From Endozoicomonas sp. SCSIO W0465 (GTDB lineage Bacteria; Pseudomonadota; Gammaproteobacteria; Pseudomonadales; Endozoicomonadaceae), in the NCBI RefSeq assembly GCF_023716865.1, contig NZ_CP092417.1, positions 1,218,001 to 1,282,000 on the forward strand: 64,000 bases of DNA, in the 5' to 3' direction. The notes beneath the pieces were generated by a model. That model made no database searches and was not told the origin of the DNA. It worked only from the letters and a program-made list of their open reading frames with translations. Both the position numbers and the translations under genes were made by a program. Positions 36,742-46,068 of the stretch are shown piece after piece. The first letter of the stretch is position 1; each line of letters begins with the position of its first letter.

Positions 36742-37152
36742 ATGAAGCGGGCAGGGATTAACGCCTATCAACAGCAGCAACGGGCTTCGGTGGAAGTGGC
36801 AAAGCCCGAGCAGCTGGTAGCAACACTGTTTAATAAATTGATGGAGACACTGGCAAAAGCCCGTCATTACATGGAAGAAAAAGACCTGGGTAAAAAGGTT
36901 GATCGAATTAATTTATCCATGGATATCCTGCTGGTGCTCGAACAATCCCTGGATCATGAGAAAGGCGGTGAACTGGCGGATAATTTACAGGGACTTTATC
37001 AGTACTGCATCAAACGACTGACCGAAGCCAATGCCAGTAACGATGTGACGATGATTGATGAGGTCGCTGGATTAATGGGAGAGATCCGGGAGGGCTGGCA
37101 GTCGGTTGTCAACGGTACTGTTGAGAGCAGTGCGGTAGCCAGTGTGGAGTAG
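36742..37152 (+). CDS. fliS: Flagellin export chaperone FliS
   Basis: Cytoplasmic chaperone that prevents premature flagellin polymerisation. The 136-residue protein starts MKRAGINAYQQQQRASVEVAKPEQLVATLFNKLMETLAKARHYME (described to residue about 45) and has the conserved LSMDILLVLEQSLDHEKGGELADNLQGLYQYCIKRLTEAN. It lies 13 bp after fliD and just before the fliT-like gene. Confidence 0.94.
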   Translation: MKRAGINAYQQQQRASVEVAKPEQLVATLFNKLMETLAKARHYMEEKDLGKKVDRINLSMDILLVLEQSLDHEKGGELADNLQGLYQYCIKRLTEANASNDVTMIDEVAGLMGEIREGWQSVVNGTVESSAVASVE

Positions 37153-37154
37153 TG

Positions 37155-37487
37155 ATGAAGGATCATAGCCTCTCTGTTACTGATTATGTCAATAAGCTGA
37201 GATCCTTTGAACTGGCACTTGAGGCATCACTTGAGGCAAAAGACTGGGATCGTATGATGGCGGTTAATCAGGAGCTACAGGTTTTTTTTCAACAGCTTTC
37301 TGATGCCGGTTTAACCGATCAGCCCGGGATTCAGGAGGCTCTCGCCAGAGTACAGGTGTTGTGCAGTGCCCTGATACAGGTGTGTGTTCGACACCGGGCT
37401 GACACTTTGTCAGTGATCAAAAAAAATCGAAACGATAGCTCAGCACTTTCCAGCTATCAACGAGCCAGCAGTCTTCGAGGGCCGTGA
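37155..37487 (+). CDS. fliT: FliT-like export chaperone (LafD position)
   Basis: A 110-residue helical protein between fliS and fliK, the place of FliT/LafD, the chaperone of the cap protein FliD. The sequence shows only general similarity (VTDYVNKLRSFELALEASLEAKDWDRMMAVNQELQVFFQQL). A GTG at 37152 is an alternative start, but the ATG at 37155 is preferred. Its stop overlaps the fliK start (TGATG). Confidence 0.75.
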   Translation: MKDHSLSVTDYVNKLRSFELALEASLEAKDWDRMMAVNQELQVFFQQLSDAGLTDQPGIQEALARVQVLCSALIQVCVRHRADTLSVIKKNRNDSSALSSYQRASSLRGP

Positions 37488-38773
37488 TGGAAGCAGTCCA
37501 GCATTTGTCCGTTTCGAACCTGCCGATGCAGGGAGTACTGCAGCCTCAGGCTTCCGGTGATCAACATCCTTTGTTTCATCAGATCTATCAACAAATTGAT
37601 GTTTCTGGAAAAAAAGACGCTTTGATAGACGTTCCTCCTGCCTTTTCCGAGCCGTTGATGTCCTTGAATAGGGAATTTGATGAGTCGTCAGAGCCTTATG
37701 GTGGTCAGCCCTTCTTTACTGCAGGTTCTTACACTCCAGCGGTAATGAATCTCAACGAGGTATCTGATGCTGGTGTCGTTTTGTCAGGTATTGGCCTGTC
37801 AGTTTCGGCACAAATGGTTTTGCCAGGAGATGATTCTGTTCGAGTAGAGACGGTAAGCCAATATCAGGTATCTCCAGAGGCTGCAAAATTGACTGATGGC
37901 CGAAATGAACGACACAGGGTTATAACTGACATCAGCAATCAAACAATGTTGCCAGGCAATAACTCAAGGTCATTACCTCAGACACTATCGAGAGACTCTG
38001 AGAGCGAGCCATCATCCATTGATAGAAAGTACTTTGCCGGGGATTGGAAAACACTGACCGGCAACCATGGAGCAGCGCTGCCGGATGATGCTTTCATCGA
38101 AGCTGGGCAGCAGCAAGTTTTTGTTAATAAGGTAGCTAATCCCGTCAGACCGGAAGTTCATTTACTTATTGATCAGGTAAAGGGTGGGGATCAGGCAAGT
38201 CTCAATCAGAACCTGGTTACAGGAACCGAACCCGTTCAGGGGAATCAGGTTTCTCATGCTGTAAAAGTGAATGCGTCTGCTCCGGGTGAATTCAGTGCTG
38301 CAACTACTCAACAGCAATTCGTTGTCGGTTCCCATCGAGAAGTGATGCTTCCTCAGTCCCATTTTCCTCAGCGCCTGGGCACTGAACTGATCCAGATCCT
38401 TAGAAAAGGAGAGTCTGGACTGGAGATCCGGCTTGACCCACCAGAACTTGGACGTTTATCGCTGACTGTATCCCTGGATGCAGAATCGCTCTCCCTTCAG
38501 GTGACTGCGTCTTCAGCCACTACCCGGGACCTGCTACTTAACCAGTCTGAACGGCTGAGACAGGTTTTAGCCGAACAGCATGTGGATTTATCAGAATTAT
38601 CAGTCGATGTTCATTCCGGCCAGGGAGGGCAGGCCGGGAGGCACCAGGCGGCAAACATGGCCGCTTCAGAAACCCTGCTGCAAGCCGATTGGGGGAGTGA
38701 CAATGTGGAGTATTTATCAGGTGCGCAGCTGTTTCGCTCCAGGGGAGGGCGATTGCTGGATCATTTTGTTTGA
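37487..38773 (+). CDS. fliK: Flagellar hook-length control protein FliK (LafE-like)
   Basis: Secreted molecular ruler that triggers the FlhB specificity switch. The 428-residue protein is polar and low in conservation until the C-terminal Flg_hook domain (LGTELIQILRKGESGLEIRLDPPELGRLSLTVSLDAESLSLQVTASSATTRDLLLNQSERLRQVLAEQHVDLSELSVDV, about residues 287-365). A GTG three bases earlier is an alternative start. Confidence 0.9.
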   Translation: MEAVQHLSVSNLPMQGVLQPQASGDQHPLFHQIYQQIDVSGKKDALIDVPPAFSEPLMSLNREFDESSEPYGGQPFFTAGSYTPAVMNLNEVSDAGVVLSGIGLSVSAQMVLPGDDSVRVETVSQYQVSPEAAKLTDGRNERHRVITDISNQTMLPGNNSRSLPQTLSRDSESEPSSIDRKYFAGDWKTLTGNHGAALPDDAFIEAGQQQVFVNKVANPVRPEVHLLIDQVKGGDQASLNQNLVTGTEPVQGNQVSHAVKVNASAPGEFSAATTQQQFVVGSHREVMLPQSHFPQRLGTELIQILRKGESGLEIRLDPPELGRLSLTVSLDAESLSLQVTASSATTRDLLLNQSERLRQVLAEQHVDLSELSVDVHSGQGGQAGRHQAANMAASETLLQADWGSDNVEYLSGAQLFRSRGGRLLDHFV

Positions 38774-38821
38774 TTGCCCTTGCTTTTTATCTCAGGGGCT
38801 TAATGGTGGCAGGGAGGCATG

Positions 38822-39298
38822 ATGGCTGAAGAGACGGAGCAGGCGGAAGCAGCAGTGGAAAAGAAATCAGGCAAGGGGCTTATGATCATTCTTATTTTTT
38901 TGATCCTTTTGCTTATTGCTGTTGCCGGGGGAGCCGCCTGGATGTTCATGCAACAGAAGAGTGAAGATCCGGACGAGCTGGCAGTGCCTCACTTCATGCA
39001 AATGGAACCATTTATCATCTCGCTCAAGAGTGAAGCCCGTCCCCATTACCTGCAGATTAAATTGTCATTGATGAGCCGGGATCCTGAGGCATTGAAACAG
39101 TTGGAAACCTACCGCCCTATGATCCGCAATGAAATTATCCGGTATTTGAATACGTTGAAATATATGGATGTATTAAAGCCAGAAGCACCTGATGCTATTC
39201 GCACGGAGTCCATTTCCAGGGTGAATGACCTTTTGGTTAAAGAGCAGGTTGAGGTCACCATGGACGATTTGATAATTACTGATCTGGTTATTCAATAG
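38822..39298 (+). CDS. fliL: Flagellar basal-body-associated protein FliL (LafF-like)
   Basis: Inner-membrane protein that supports stators. The 158-residue protein has one N-terminal transmembrane helix (LMIILIFLILLLIAVAGGAAWMFM, about residues 19-42) and a periplasmic stomatin-like domain (PFIISLKSEARPHYLQIKLSLMSRDPEALKQLETYRPMIRNEIIRYLN). ATG at 38822 is better spaced from GGGAGG than the ATG at 38819. Confidence 0.92.
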   Translation: MAEETEQAEAAVEKKSGKGLMIILIFLILLLIAVAGGAAWMFMQQKSEDPDELAVPHFMQMEPFIISLKSEARPHYLQIKLSLMSRDPEALKQLETYRPMIRNEIIRYLNTLKYMDVLKPEAPDAIRTESISRVNDLLVKEQVEVTMDDLIITDLVIQ

Positions 39299-39310
39299 TG
39301 TTCTGACCCT

Positions 39311-40060
39311 ATGTCACTACAGCAACGCAAAGGGCTGAATGCCTACCAGAAACAGAGTGGAATGGCTTCCCGGGATGAACTTGTTCGGGAGCATCTGGGG
39401 CTGGTTAAGAAAGTTGCGTTACATATTGCCGGTGCTTTGGGGGGCGATGTTCCAAAAGATGACCTGCTGCAGGCCGGGATGATGGGGCTACTGGATGCTG
39501 CAAGCCGCTTTGAGCCGGGGAAGAACATCCCGTTTGAGCAGTATGCCCGAATCCGGATCAGAGGGGCGGTGATCGATGAACTTCGACACTGGGACTGGCG
39601 AAGCCGCACTGATCGTGAACATAGCCACAGCATTCGAGATGCCATTCAGGCGCTGCACAACCGGCTGGGGCGGTCGCCTTCAGAGCAGGAAATTGCAGGA
39701 GAACTTGGCGTCAGTGTGGAGCGTTATCACCGGATGTTGCAGGGCGGCAACTCTGGCGCATTGTTGAGCCTGGATGCACTCACTAATGGTGAAGCCAGTG
39801 CCAGTGTCATCGAAGTCAGCGATGACGATTCAATACAGATCATTACTGAAGGTGATGAGTGTAATAAAGCACTGGCAAAAGCCTTGAAAGCGTTGCCTGA
39901 GCGAGAACAGCAACTGATGAACCTGTATTACGTTCATGAGTTCAATATGAAAGAGATTGGCCAGATATTGGAGCTGACTGAAGCCAGAATTTCTCAACTC
40001 CATCAGCAGGCATTGTTGAGATTGCGCTCATTTATGGAAGAGTGGAGCAGGGAGCCCTGA
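39311..40060 (+). CDS. fliA: Flagellar sigma-28 factor FliA (LafS-like)
   Basis: Sigma factor for late flagellar genes. The 249-residue protein has region 2 (LVKKVALHIAGALGGDVPKDDLLQAGMMGLLDAASRFEPGKNIPFEQYARIRIRGAVIDELRHWDWRSR), region 3 (LGRSPSEQEIAGELGVSVERYHRML) and region 4 (LPEREQQLMNLYYVHEFNMKEIGQILELTEARISQLHQQALLRLR). It lies within the filament-stator operon, as lafS does, and not beside flhF/flhG as polar fliA does. Its anti-sigma FlgM is at 12843. Confidence 0.96.
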   Translation: MSLQQRKGLNAYQKQSGMASRDELVREHLGLVKKVALHIAGALGGDVPKDDLLQAGMMGLLDAASRFEPGKNIPFEQYARIRIRGAVIDELRHWDWRSRTDREHSHSIRDAIQALHNRLGRSPSEQEIAGELGVSVERYHRMLQGGNSGALLSLDALTNGEASASVIEVSDDDSIQIITEGDECNKALAKALKALPEREQQLMNLYYVHEFNMKEIGQILELTEARISQLHQQALLRLRSFMEEWSREP

Positions 40061-40061
40061 T

Positions 40062-40916
40062 ATGAAAACTGTTGGTCTGCTGGCCATGCTGGGAAGTATT
40101 TTTGGTGGTTTTATGATTGCCGGCGGGAAGCTGATCTCGGTCTGGCAGCCGGCGGAAATCTTAATGATTGCCGGCGGTGCTTTTGGTGCGTTTTTGATCG
40201 CCAATCCTATGGTGATCGTTCGTGCCACAGGACGACATATGGCTTATATGGCCAAAGGAACCGGTTTTAACCGTGCCTATTTTGATGAACTGCTAATGCT
40301 TCTCCATACACTTTTTGAGATGGCCAGGAAAAAAGGGGGAAATAAGGTGCTTGAGGAGCATATCGAGTCCCCTGACACCAGTGACGTGTTTAAAAAGTTT
40401 CCCCTGATTCTGAAAACGCCTCATATATATGACTTTATTGTAGAAAATCTCAGGCTCTCCCTTGTGGATGGTATCTCTTCTCACGAATACGAACGCATTA
40501 TTGAGCAAGAGATAGGAACAAAAGAGCACGAGATGATGCGACCTGCGGCTGCACTTCAGAATGTATCAGATGCTCTGCCAGGGTTTGGAATTCTGGCTGC
40601 GGTGCTCGGTATCGTGATTACTATGGGGGCTATTAATGGTCCGATGGATCAGATTGGTACCAGTATTGCGGCTGCACTGACCGGAACTTTCCTGGGCATA
40701 TTCTTTGCCTACGGACTAGTGGGACCAATTGCCACGGCAATTGGCCACTCAATTAATAATGAGCTTCAGGCTTTTGATTGTATTCGGGTTTCGTTAGCTA
40801 GTTATAAATCAGGCTTTCCACCTATTGTTTCTGTCGATTCCGGACGGAAAATTCTTTATGACGACTGCCGTCCTAGTTTTAGTGAGCTTGAAGGTATGCT
40901 GGAAAGTCAGGGGTGA
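40062..40916 (+). CDS. motA: Flagellar stator protein MotA (LafT-like)
   Basis: Stator ion-channel subunit of 284 residues with four membrane segments. Two are near the N-terminus (LLAMLGSIFGGFMIAGGKL, PAEILMIAGGAFGAFLIANP) and two near residues 165-220 (PGFGILAAVLGIVITMGAINGPMDQIGTSIAAALTGTFLGIFFAYGLVGPIATAI). The long cytoplasmic loop that meets FliG lies between. Its length matches the proton-driven MotA/LafT type and exceeds the sodium-driven PomA type. It starts one base after the fliA stop. Confidence 0.94.
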   Translation: MKTVGLLAMLGSIFGGFMIAGGKLISVWQPAEILMIAGGAFGAFLIANPMVIVRATGRHMAYMAKGTGFNRAYFDELLMLLHTLFEMARKKGGNKVLEEHIESPDTSDVFKKFPLILKTPHIYDFIVENLRLSLVDGISSHEYERIIEQEIGTKEHEMMRPAAALQNVSDALPGFGILAAVLGIVITMGAINGPMDQIGTSIAAALTGTFLGIFFAYGLVGPIATAIGHSINNELQAFDCIRVSLASYKSGFPPIVSVDSGRKILYDDCRPSFSELEGMLESQG

Positions 40917-40946
40917 TAGCCAGATAATGATTGGGAGCATGGTGAA

Positions 40947-41858
40947 TTGAAGCGTAAGCGTGGAGGGGGGGGGAGTCATCACGGTGGGTCATGGAAAGTG
41001 GCCTTGGCTGATTTTGCTATCGCCATGATGGCTCTGTTCCTTTTGCTTTGGATCATGAATGCTACGGATGATGATGCCAAGTCAGCCATTGCTGCGTATT
41101 TTGAAGATCCGGGAGCCTTTCGTCATAAAACCAGTCTGAGTCCTATTGACTTTGGTGGTCAGGATTCACTGGTTGAGATACCCAACCCGGGTCCCAGCAT
41201 GAAAGGACGTGAAGGCCCTGAAATCATTGGCGATGGTAATGCAGAGACGCTGAATAAAAATCCGGACTTTAAAGACCTTATGGATGAACTCCAGCGGATG
41301 ATCGGGGGAGATGATGCCGCAGGCAAGTACGAAGACTTCATCTACCTTGAGCAGCTGAAGGAAGGCTTGCGCATTGTCATTCTGGACAATAACAAGCGCA
41401 ACATGTTTGAAAGGGGAAGCTCCCGGATAAACCCTTTTTTTCAGGACTTATTACTTGAGTTGGCCCCTATTATAAACAAGATTGACAATCGCCTGATGAT
41501 CAGTGGCCATACCGATAGCTCAGGTTTTCAACGTTCTAATTACGGCAACTGGGAACTGTCTGCTGCCAGGGCACAGGTAGCTCGTAAAACGCTACTGTTT
41601 GGTGGTCTCTTTGAAGAGAAAGTTCTCATGGTTCTTGGCATGGCAGACCGGGTTCCTCGAGACCCGGAGCATCCTGAGTCCAGTGCCAACCGTAGAATTG
41701 AAGTCATGGTGCTTGCTGATTTTATGGAACGACAGGTTGAGCGGATGTTTGCTCCTATTGATGAAGGAGATCAGGAGCATTCTCAAACTCACAGCAATGA
41801 CATGCATGAGGCCTTTGAGCGGGCAAGGCAGAATCAGTTCTATGATTCTTCATTTTAG
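40947..41858 (+). CDS. motB: Flagellar stator protein MotB (LafU-like)
   Basis: Stator subunit anchoring the motor to peptidoglycan. The 303-residue protein has one membrane helix with the proton-carrying Asp at residue 22 (WKVALADFAIAMMALFLLLWIMNA) and a C-terminal OmpA domain (LMISGHTDSSGFQRSNYGNWELSAARAQVARK, about residues 183-214). The start is TTG at 40947, with no other in-frame start upstream before a stop; a weak GGTG precedes it. It ends the flagellar locus. Confidence 0.92.
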   Translation: MKRKRGGGGSHHGGSWKVALADFAIAMMALFLLLWIMNATDDDAKSAIAAYFEDPGAFRHKTSLSPIDFGGQDSLVEIPNPGPSMKGREGPEIIGDGNAETLNKNPDFKDLMDELQRMIGGDDAAGKYEDFIYLEQLKEGLRIVILDNNKRNMFERGSSRINPFFQDLLLELAPIINKIDNRLMISGHTDSSGFQRSNYGNWELSAARAQVARKTLLFGGLFEEKVLMVLGMADRVPRDPEHPESSANRRIEVMVLADFMERQVERMFAPIDEGDQEHSQTHSNDMHEAFERARQNQFYDSSF

Positions 41859-41921
41859 AAGATCTGTGCATATTTGGCCGATAGCCTCAAATTGGAAGAA
41901 ATACCATCTTCGAAAAGCTCT

Positions 41922-42364
41922 TTATGCGTCATCTGTCATATAGGCTGTTATTGCCCCCCCGCATAGCCGTCGAACCTGAAGAAGGCACTTTTGAAGTACC
42001 ACCCAGCCTGGTACCGTTTGGTCATTAATCCGGGCTGTTAACAGCAGACATAAAATCCAGGCAAAAAGAAGCCTTAGCTTCTTCAGAATAAGACGTAGGT
42101 TATGCCCTGATCCACATAATAGGGTATTCGGCTTATTCCCAATCATGCCTTTCAAATAACTCCGCTAATATAAACCTTTATGCGACTCAGGTACTCATGC
42201 ACCTTGTACCCCTTGTATCCTTTATCTACAAAGTAGCGTTTTGGCCTGATATCTGTCATTTTTTGAATATGCGTCACTGTACTGGTGAGTGTATGACCAT
42301 CATAAGGGTTACCACCCAGTTCTATGAATATAAAAGTACCAACACTTATCTGGAACTGAGTCAC
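41922..42364 (-). pseudogene. IS5-family transposase remnant
   Basis: Two out-of-frame fragments of an IS5-type transposase C-terminal region. GGNPYDGHTLTSTVTHIQKMTDIRPKRYFVDKGYKGYKVHEYLSR is at 42364-42155, then, after a deletion of the expected catalytic-Glu block, NTLLCGSGHNLRLILKKLRLLFAWIL at 42155-41922. Both ends and the N-terminal half are missing. It follows the motB stop by about 60 bp. Confidence 0.82.
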
Positions 42365-42465
42365 TGTGATCTATTTCGAATGGGAGGTAATGACTAAGAG
42401 TCGGAGAGGGGATAAACTACAGTAAGTAGTCAAAATATCAAGGTGTTTGGCCATGCCGTTTTAGG

Positions 42466-42644
42466 TGTGGATAACTTATTTTTGGCTCTGGAAAATTGCA
42501 ATGATTATAAGTCTTTTTAGTTTTTTTGATCTGTGGATAACTTGATTTTTTTTCAAATCCATCGGGTGTTTTTTTTGGGAATTTACTTATTGTACGAAAA
42601 AAAATCTTGATCTGTGGGTATCTCTGGGTATAACCTGTGCGTAA
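42466..42644. other. AT-rich region with DnaA-box-like sites
   Basis: TGTGGATAA, the exact complement of the DnaA box TTATCCACA, occurs at 42466-42474 and 42532-42540. Weaker relatives are at 42613-42621 (TGTGGGTAT) and 42636-42644 (TGTGCGTAA), all in the same direction. Between them lie T-rich tracts. This is the content of the 350-bp gap between the IS5 remnant and the prtN-like gene. It may be a relic origin of a mobile element or a chance cluster. Confidence 0.4.
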
Positions 42645-42717
42645 ATTGGTTGCGAGATGTTCTCTGTCATGAGTAGCAGCCTCTTAACCTTAAATGCAAA
42701 GGAAGGAACAGAGATTC

Positions 42718-42975
42718 ATGGACATAGAATTTGCGATGTTAGCACGGTACAAAAAGCTCTTTGTTCCGCTTGAAGATGTATGTGAAGAGTATTTCAGAAT
42801 AGGTCCAAAGAAGGCCAAACAAATGGTTGCAGCTGGGGATTTTCCGATTCCTGTTACGAGGACTAGATCAAGCCAGAAGTCTCCTTATTTGATCAATGTT
42901 GCTGACTTGGCTCTGTATCTGAAAGAGCAGTACGAAAGAAGTTGTGCAGAATTTCAGCGCATGCGAAATGTCTAG
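42718..42975 (+). CDS. PrtN-like (pyocin activator family) small DNA-binding protein
   Basis: An 85-residue protein with the layout of PrtN-family proteins: an N-terminal MDIEFAMLARYKKLFVPLEDVCEEYFRIGPKKAKQMVAAG helix-turn-helix-like part, PIPVTRTRSSQKSPYLINVADLALYL and a basic tail. Members activate pyocin genes or act as AlpA-like regulators of integrated elements, often beside an integrase, as here. The ATG at 42718 lies at the family's usual N-terminus behind AAGGAAGGAA; an in-frame ATG at 42694 is less likely. It seems to be the only surviving cargo of an old integrated element. Confidence 0.75.
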   Translation: MDIEFAMLARYKKLFVPLEDVCEEYFRIGPKKAKQMVAAGDFPIPVTRTRSSQKSPYLINVADLALYLKEQYERSCAEFQRMRNV

Positions 42976-43035
42976 TTTTATTATGGTGGGGAGGCACTTT
43001 TTTCTTCACCCTCATCTATTTCATACCTCATGTGG

Positions 43036-43467
43036 CTAATTGTTTAAGATATTTTGAGTAAATTCCGCCTCAATCTCCATGCACATTTTGTAGAGATCCG
43101 GTGTTTTTCTTTGCATCAAATGGGTGTATCGCTTGAGGTTTTCCCAGCTCTTATGTCCGCTGTGAACAGCGACTTGCGGTATGGTGTGCCCTTGCTCAAA
43201 AAGCCTTGAAATGCCTTCATGACGACAACTATGAAAAGAAACTTTTTTCATGCCCAGCAATTGAGTTATTTCAGAAAACTTTGACGAGACAGAGCTTGAC
43301 TTGTATGGAAATATCCTGTCTTCATTAGGTTCTTTTTTTATCTTGGCTAAAAGACTCTGGCATTCTTTATTGAGGGGGATTTTTTCATGGTTTCCCCATT
43401 TGTTCTTCGGGTCTTTACCAAAACCTGCGTAAAGCATCGCCCAGTCGGGCGGTGATATAAGCAACAA
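43036..43467 (-). pseudogene. Tyrosine recombinase (phage-type integrase), C-terminal remnant
   Basis: A 143-residue C-terminal fragment with HSCRHEGISRLFEQGHTIPQVAVHSGHKSWENLKRYTHL. This includes the HxxR box, the second His and the catalytic Tyr of tyrosine recombinases. The first catalytic Arg and the whole N-terminal arm-binding domain are missing. The 5' end runs into the left end of the tnpB-type element. With prtN it marks a decayed integrated element; no attachment-site repeat could be recognised. Confidence 0.82.
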
Positions 43468-43483
43468 GCCCGTAGAGGGCTTG
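43465..43483. repeat. Hairpin at the left end of an IS200/IS605-type fragment
   Basis: CAAGCCC (43465-43471) pairs with GGGCTTG (43477-43483) around a 5-base loop, about 58 bp before the tnpB start. Subterminal hairpins of this type mark IS200/IS605-family ends. Confidence 0.5.
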
Positions 43484-43540
43484 CAGAACCGGAAGCCTTA
43501 AGTGTTTACAGGCGTTTAGTGTTTCTGTAATATTCTCTGC

Positions 43541-43612
43541 ATGAAAACAAAACGTGCCTACACAGAACGATTCTACCCAACACCTGAACAGGAAATACTT
43601 CTTGCTCAGTCG
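43541..43612 (+). pseudogene. TnpB (IS200/IS605 OrfB) N-terminal fragment
   Basis: Only the first ~24 codons remain: MKTKRAYTERFYPTPEQEIL and LAQS, the typical TnpB start (K-A-Y-x-x-R-x-Y-P-T-x-E-Q). The frame is then cut by the IS21-type element at about 43618. The rest of tnpB is not in the window. Confidence 0.75.
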
Positions 43613-43693
43613 TTGCGTATTCTGGTTAACTTGAACACCTATTCTGTTTCATTTGAACACCCTGAACTCCTTACACATTGCCCAGTGTGATTT

Positions 43694-44449
43694 TTAGACC
43701 AGGTGTTCAACTGCGTCCAATTTTCCAAGCTTTTTGCGCATGGATTCGCCTTTGAGTTCAATCCGGTGGGCATTGTGCATAAGCCGGTCAAGAATGGCGT
43801 CGGCCAGAGTTTCATCACCAATGCTGGCATGCCACTTCCGGGTGGGCAATTGACTGGTAACCAACGTGGAACCTTGCTCGTGCCTGTCATCCATGACTTC
43901 CAGCAGATCGTTCCTTTGTTGCTGCGTCAGTGGTTCCAGGCCCCAGTCGTCCAGAATCAGCAAGTCTACTTTTGCCAGTTGTTTCAACTGCCTGCTGTAG
44001 CTGCCATCACCGTGGGCAAGGATCAGTTCATCCAGTAGCCTGGACATCCGATAGTACCGGACACTGTAGCCTTTCAGACAAGCCATGTGCCCAAGGGCGC
44101 AGGCCAGGTAGCTCTTACCGGAACCACAAGGTCCGGTGATCAACAGGTTCCTGTACCGGTCAAGCCAGCCTCCTCCAGACAGGCTGGCCATCTGGTTCTG
44201 TTTGAGACCTCTGGGGTGTTCATAGTCAATGTCGTGTATCCGGGCAGCCAGTTTAAACCGGGCGCTTCTGAGCAGCCGAGCCAGACGTTTATTGTTTCGC
44301 TCTGTTTCTTCCTGCTCAGTAAGCAACGACAGTCGTTCTTCAAAGCTAAGGCTACTGTAGGTGCCCGGCTGGTCCAGCTGTTGATTGAGGGCATCTGCCA
44401 TTCCGGTCAGTCGCAGTGACCTAAGGCGAGCCAGTGTTTCATTGATCAT
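43694..44449 (-). CDS. istB: IS21-family helper ATPase IstB
   Basis: AAA+ ATPase of 251 residues that loads IstA and helps choose the target. Walker A is GPCGSGKS in LLITGPCGSGKSYLACALGHMA (about residues 103-124) and Walker B is VDLLILDDWGLEPL. DnaA/DnaC-like sensor segments (LVTSQLPTRKWHASIGDETLADAILDRLMHNAHRIEL) follow. It is intact. It starts just after the istA stop, the usual coupled order. Confidence 0.94.
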   Translation of the reverse strand: MINETLARLRSLRLTGMADALNQQLDQPGTYSSLSFEERLSLLTEQEETERNNKRLARLLRSARFKLAARIHDIDYEHPRGLKQNQMASLSGGGWLDRYRNLLITGPCGSGKSYLACALGHMACLKGYSVRYYRMSRLLDELILAHGDGSYSRQLKQLAKVDLLILDDWGLEPLTQQQRNDLLEVMDDRHEQGSTLVTSQLPTRKWHASIGDETLADAILDRLMHNAHRIELKGESMRKKLGKLDAVEHLV

Positions 44450-44461
44450 GTTCGCCTCCGG

Positions 44462-46068
44462 TTATTGATAGCAAATAGCGCCACGAATATTTTCGTGATC
44501 ATCATGCAAGGGACCTGTCGTTTGTTTTAACTGTGGCTCCAATGGCATCAGGTCTTTGCCTGACTGGAGGATTGATCGGACATTTTTTAACCGATAACCC
44601 CCGATGTTCCTGGCATGGGCGCAGGCGTTGTTGAGTCGTTCAGTTCCATATTCCCGCTGCAGGTTTAGCAGCCCCAATGAAGCTCGATAGGCTTGTTCAG
44701 GATGCTCCTTGCTATCCAGCAGTGATTGAATAAAACAATAGACTTCCTGACCAATGTCGTTAGCCCAGTTAAGTAAACGCTCAGGCGTCCAATCCTGATG
44801 GTGACGATGTCGTTCCGGCATATGAACTGCTAACGTCGTAAATCCACGTGTGTGCTTGCGAGCGTGGCTGGCCACCACTTTACCGTTAGCGTAGATCGTG
44901 ACGCAGTGCTCAGTCGCCTGTACTTCTACTTCCTGCCTGGCAAGCTGATGGGGAACCGAGTAGGCGTGCCCCTTGCAGATAATATGATAATCCACATTCA
45001 CCCGGGCCTTGATAAACTCAGCGAACACAAAAGATTGCTTCGGCAGTGGCTTGAGGGCTGGTTCATCCAGTTGTTCAAACGCACTACGTCGCGTTCCTGG
45101 CAACTGCTTAAAGGGCTTCAGGTTCAGTTCGATTAACAGCTCACGTATCCGCAGGTTCAGCTCTGCCAGGGTAAAGAACATTTCATGACGAAGCCTGGCC
45201 AGTATCCACCGCTCCACTACCTGTACACCGACTTCTGCTTTGGCCTTGTCTTTGGGTTTGTAGGGGCGTGCCGGAATGACTGCCACCTGGTAGTGACAAG
45301 CCAGGTGCTGGTATGATGGGTTGAGATCCGGCTCGTACCGACAGGCTTTGATAACTGCGCACTTTGGGTTGTCTGGCACAACAATTTCTGGCACCCCACC
45401 AAAGAACTCAAAGGCCCGTTCATGAGACCCCAGCCAGTCCTCTGTTTTTGTGACAGAGTCGCTTCAGAGTAGGTATAGTTGGACGCTCCCAGCACTGCCA
45501 CAAATATCTGGGCATTGTGGGCAATTTCGCCGGTGTCCGGGTTGATGATTGGCATGGTTGGCCCGGCATAATCAACAAATAACTTTTCACCTGCATTGTG
45601 CAGCTGTCGCATAGATCGCTTTTGACAACCACGCCACTGATTGTAACGGTGACAGTACTGGGCATAGCTGTAGGCATTGAGGGGGTGGGCCTGACAGTAT
45701 TCTTCCCAGAGTCGTTGTTTGGTCACTTCCTTGCGCTTCAGTTCCTGATGCACCTCAGCCCAGTCAGGATCAATCAACCCTTTTCGATTGGCTATCGAGG
45801 CATCGGGAAACAGCGCCTGAATAAGCTCAGGCTCAGATATATCCTCTGCCAGGGGCCAGCTTAATTCCGATTCCTGAAAGGCCTTAACGTAGTTGGATAC
45901 CGTCCCCACACTGACCCGTACACTGCGGGAAATTTGTCGGAAGCTGAGTTGGCTGCCAAACCGCATCCGGAGTATTTCTAGTAGCTTACGCATGGTAATC
46001 CTGTTTTCTGTCATGGCCGGTTCCCTCTCTTGGTACAGATAAGAACGGCCAAAGTTATGGAAAATCAA
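44462..46068 (-). pseudogene. istA: IS21-family transposase IstA, frameshifted
   Basis: The N-terminal half (46068 to about 45450) has a helix-turn-helix (QLSFRQISRSVRVSVGTVSNYVKAF) and the first catalytic Asp (KLFVDYAGPTMPI). The C-terminal half, in another frame, has VVPDNPKCAVI (second Asp) and KDKAKAEVG (Glu). The break is a single-base loss in a run of five T at 45445-45449 (plus strand); a sixth would restore TLSQKTEDWLGSHERAFEFF. Joined length would be about 535 residues. A sequencing error in the homopolymer cannot be excluded. Confidence 0.88.
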
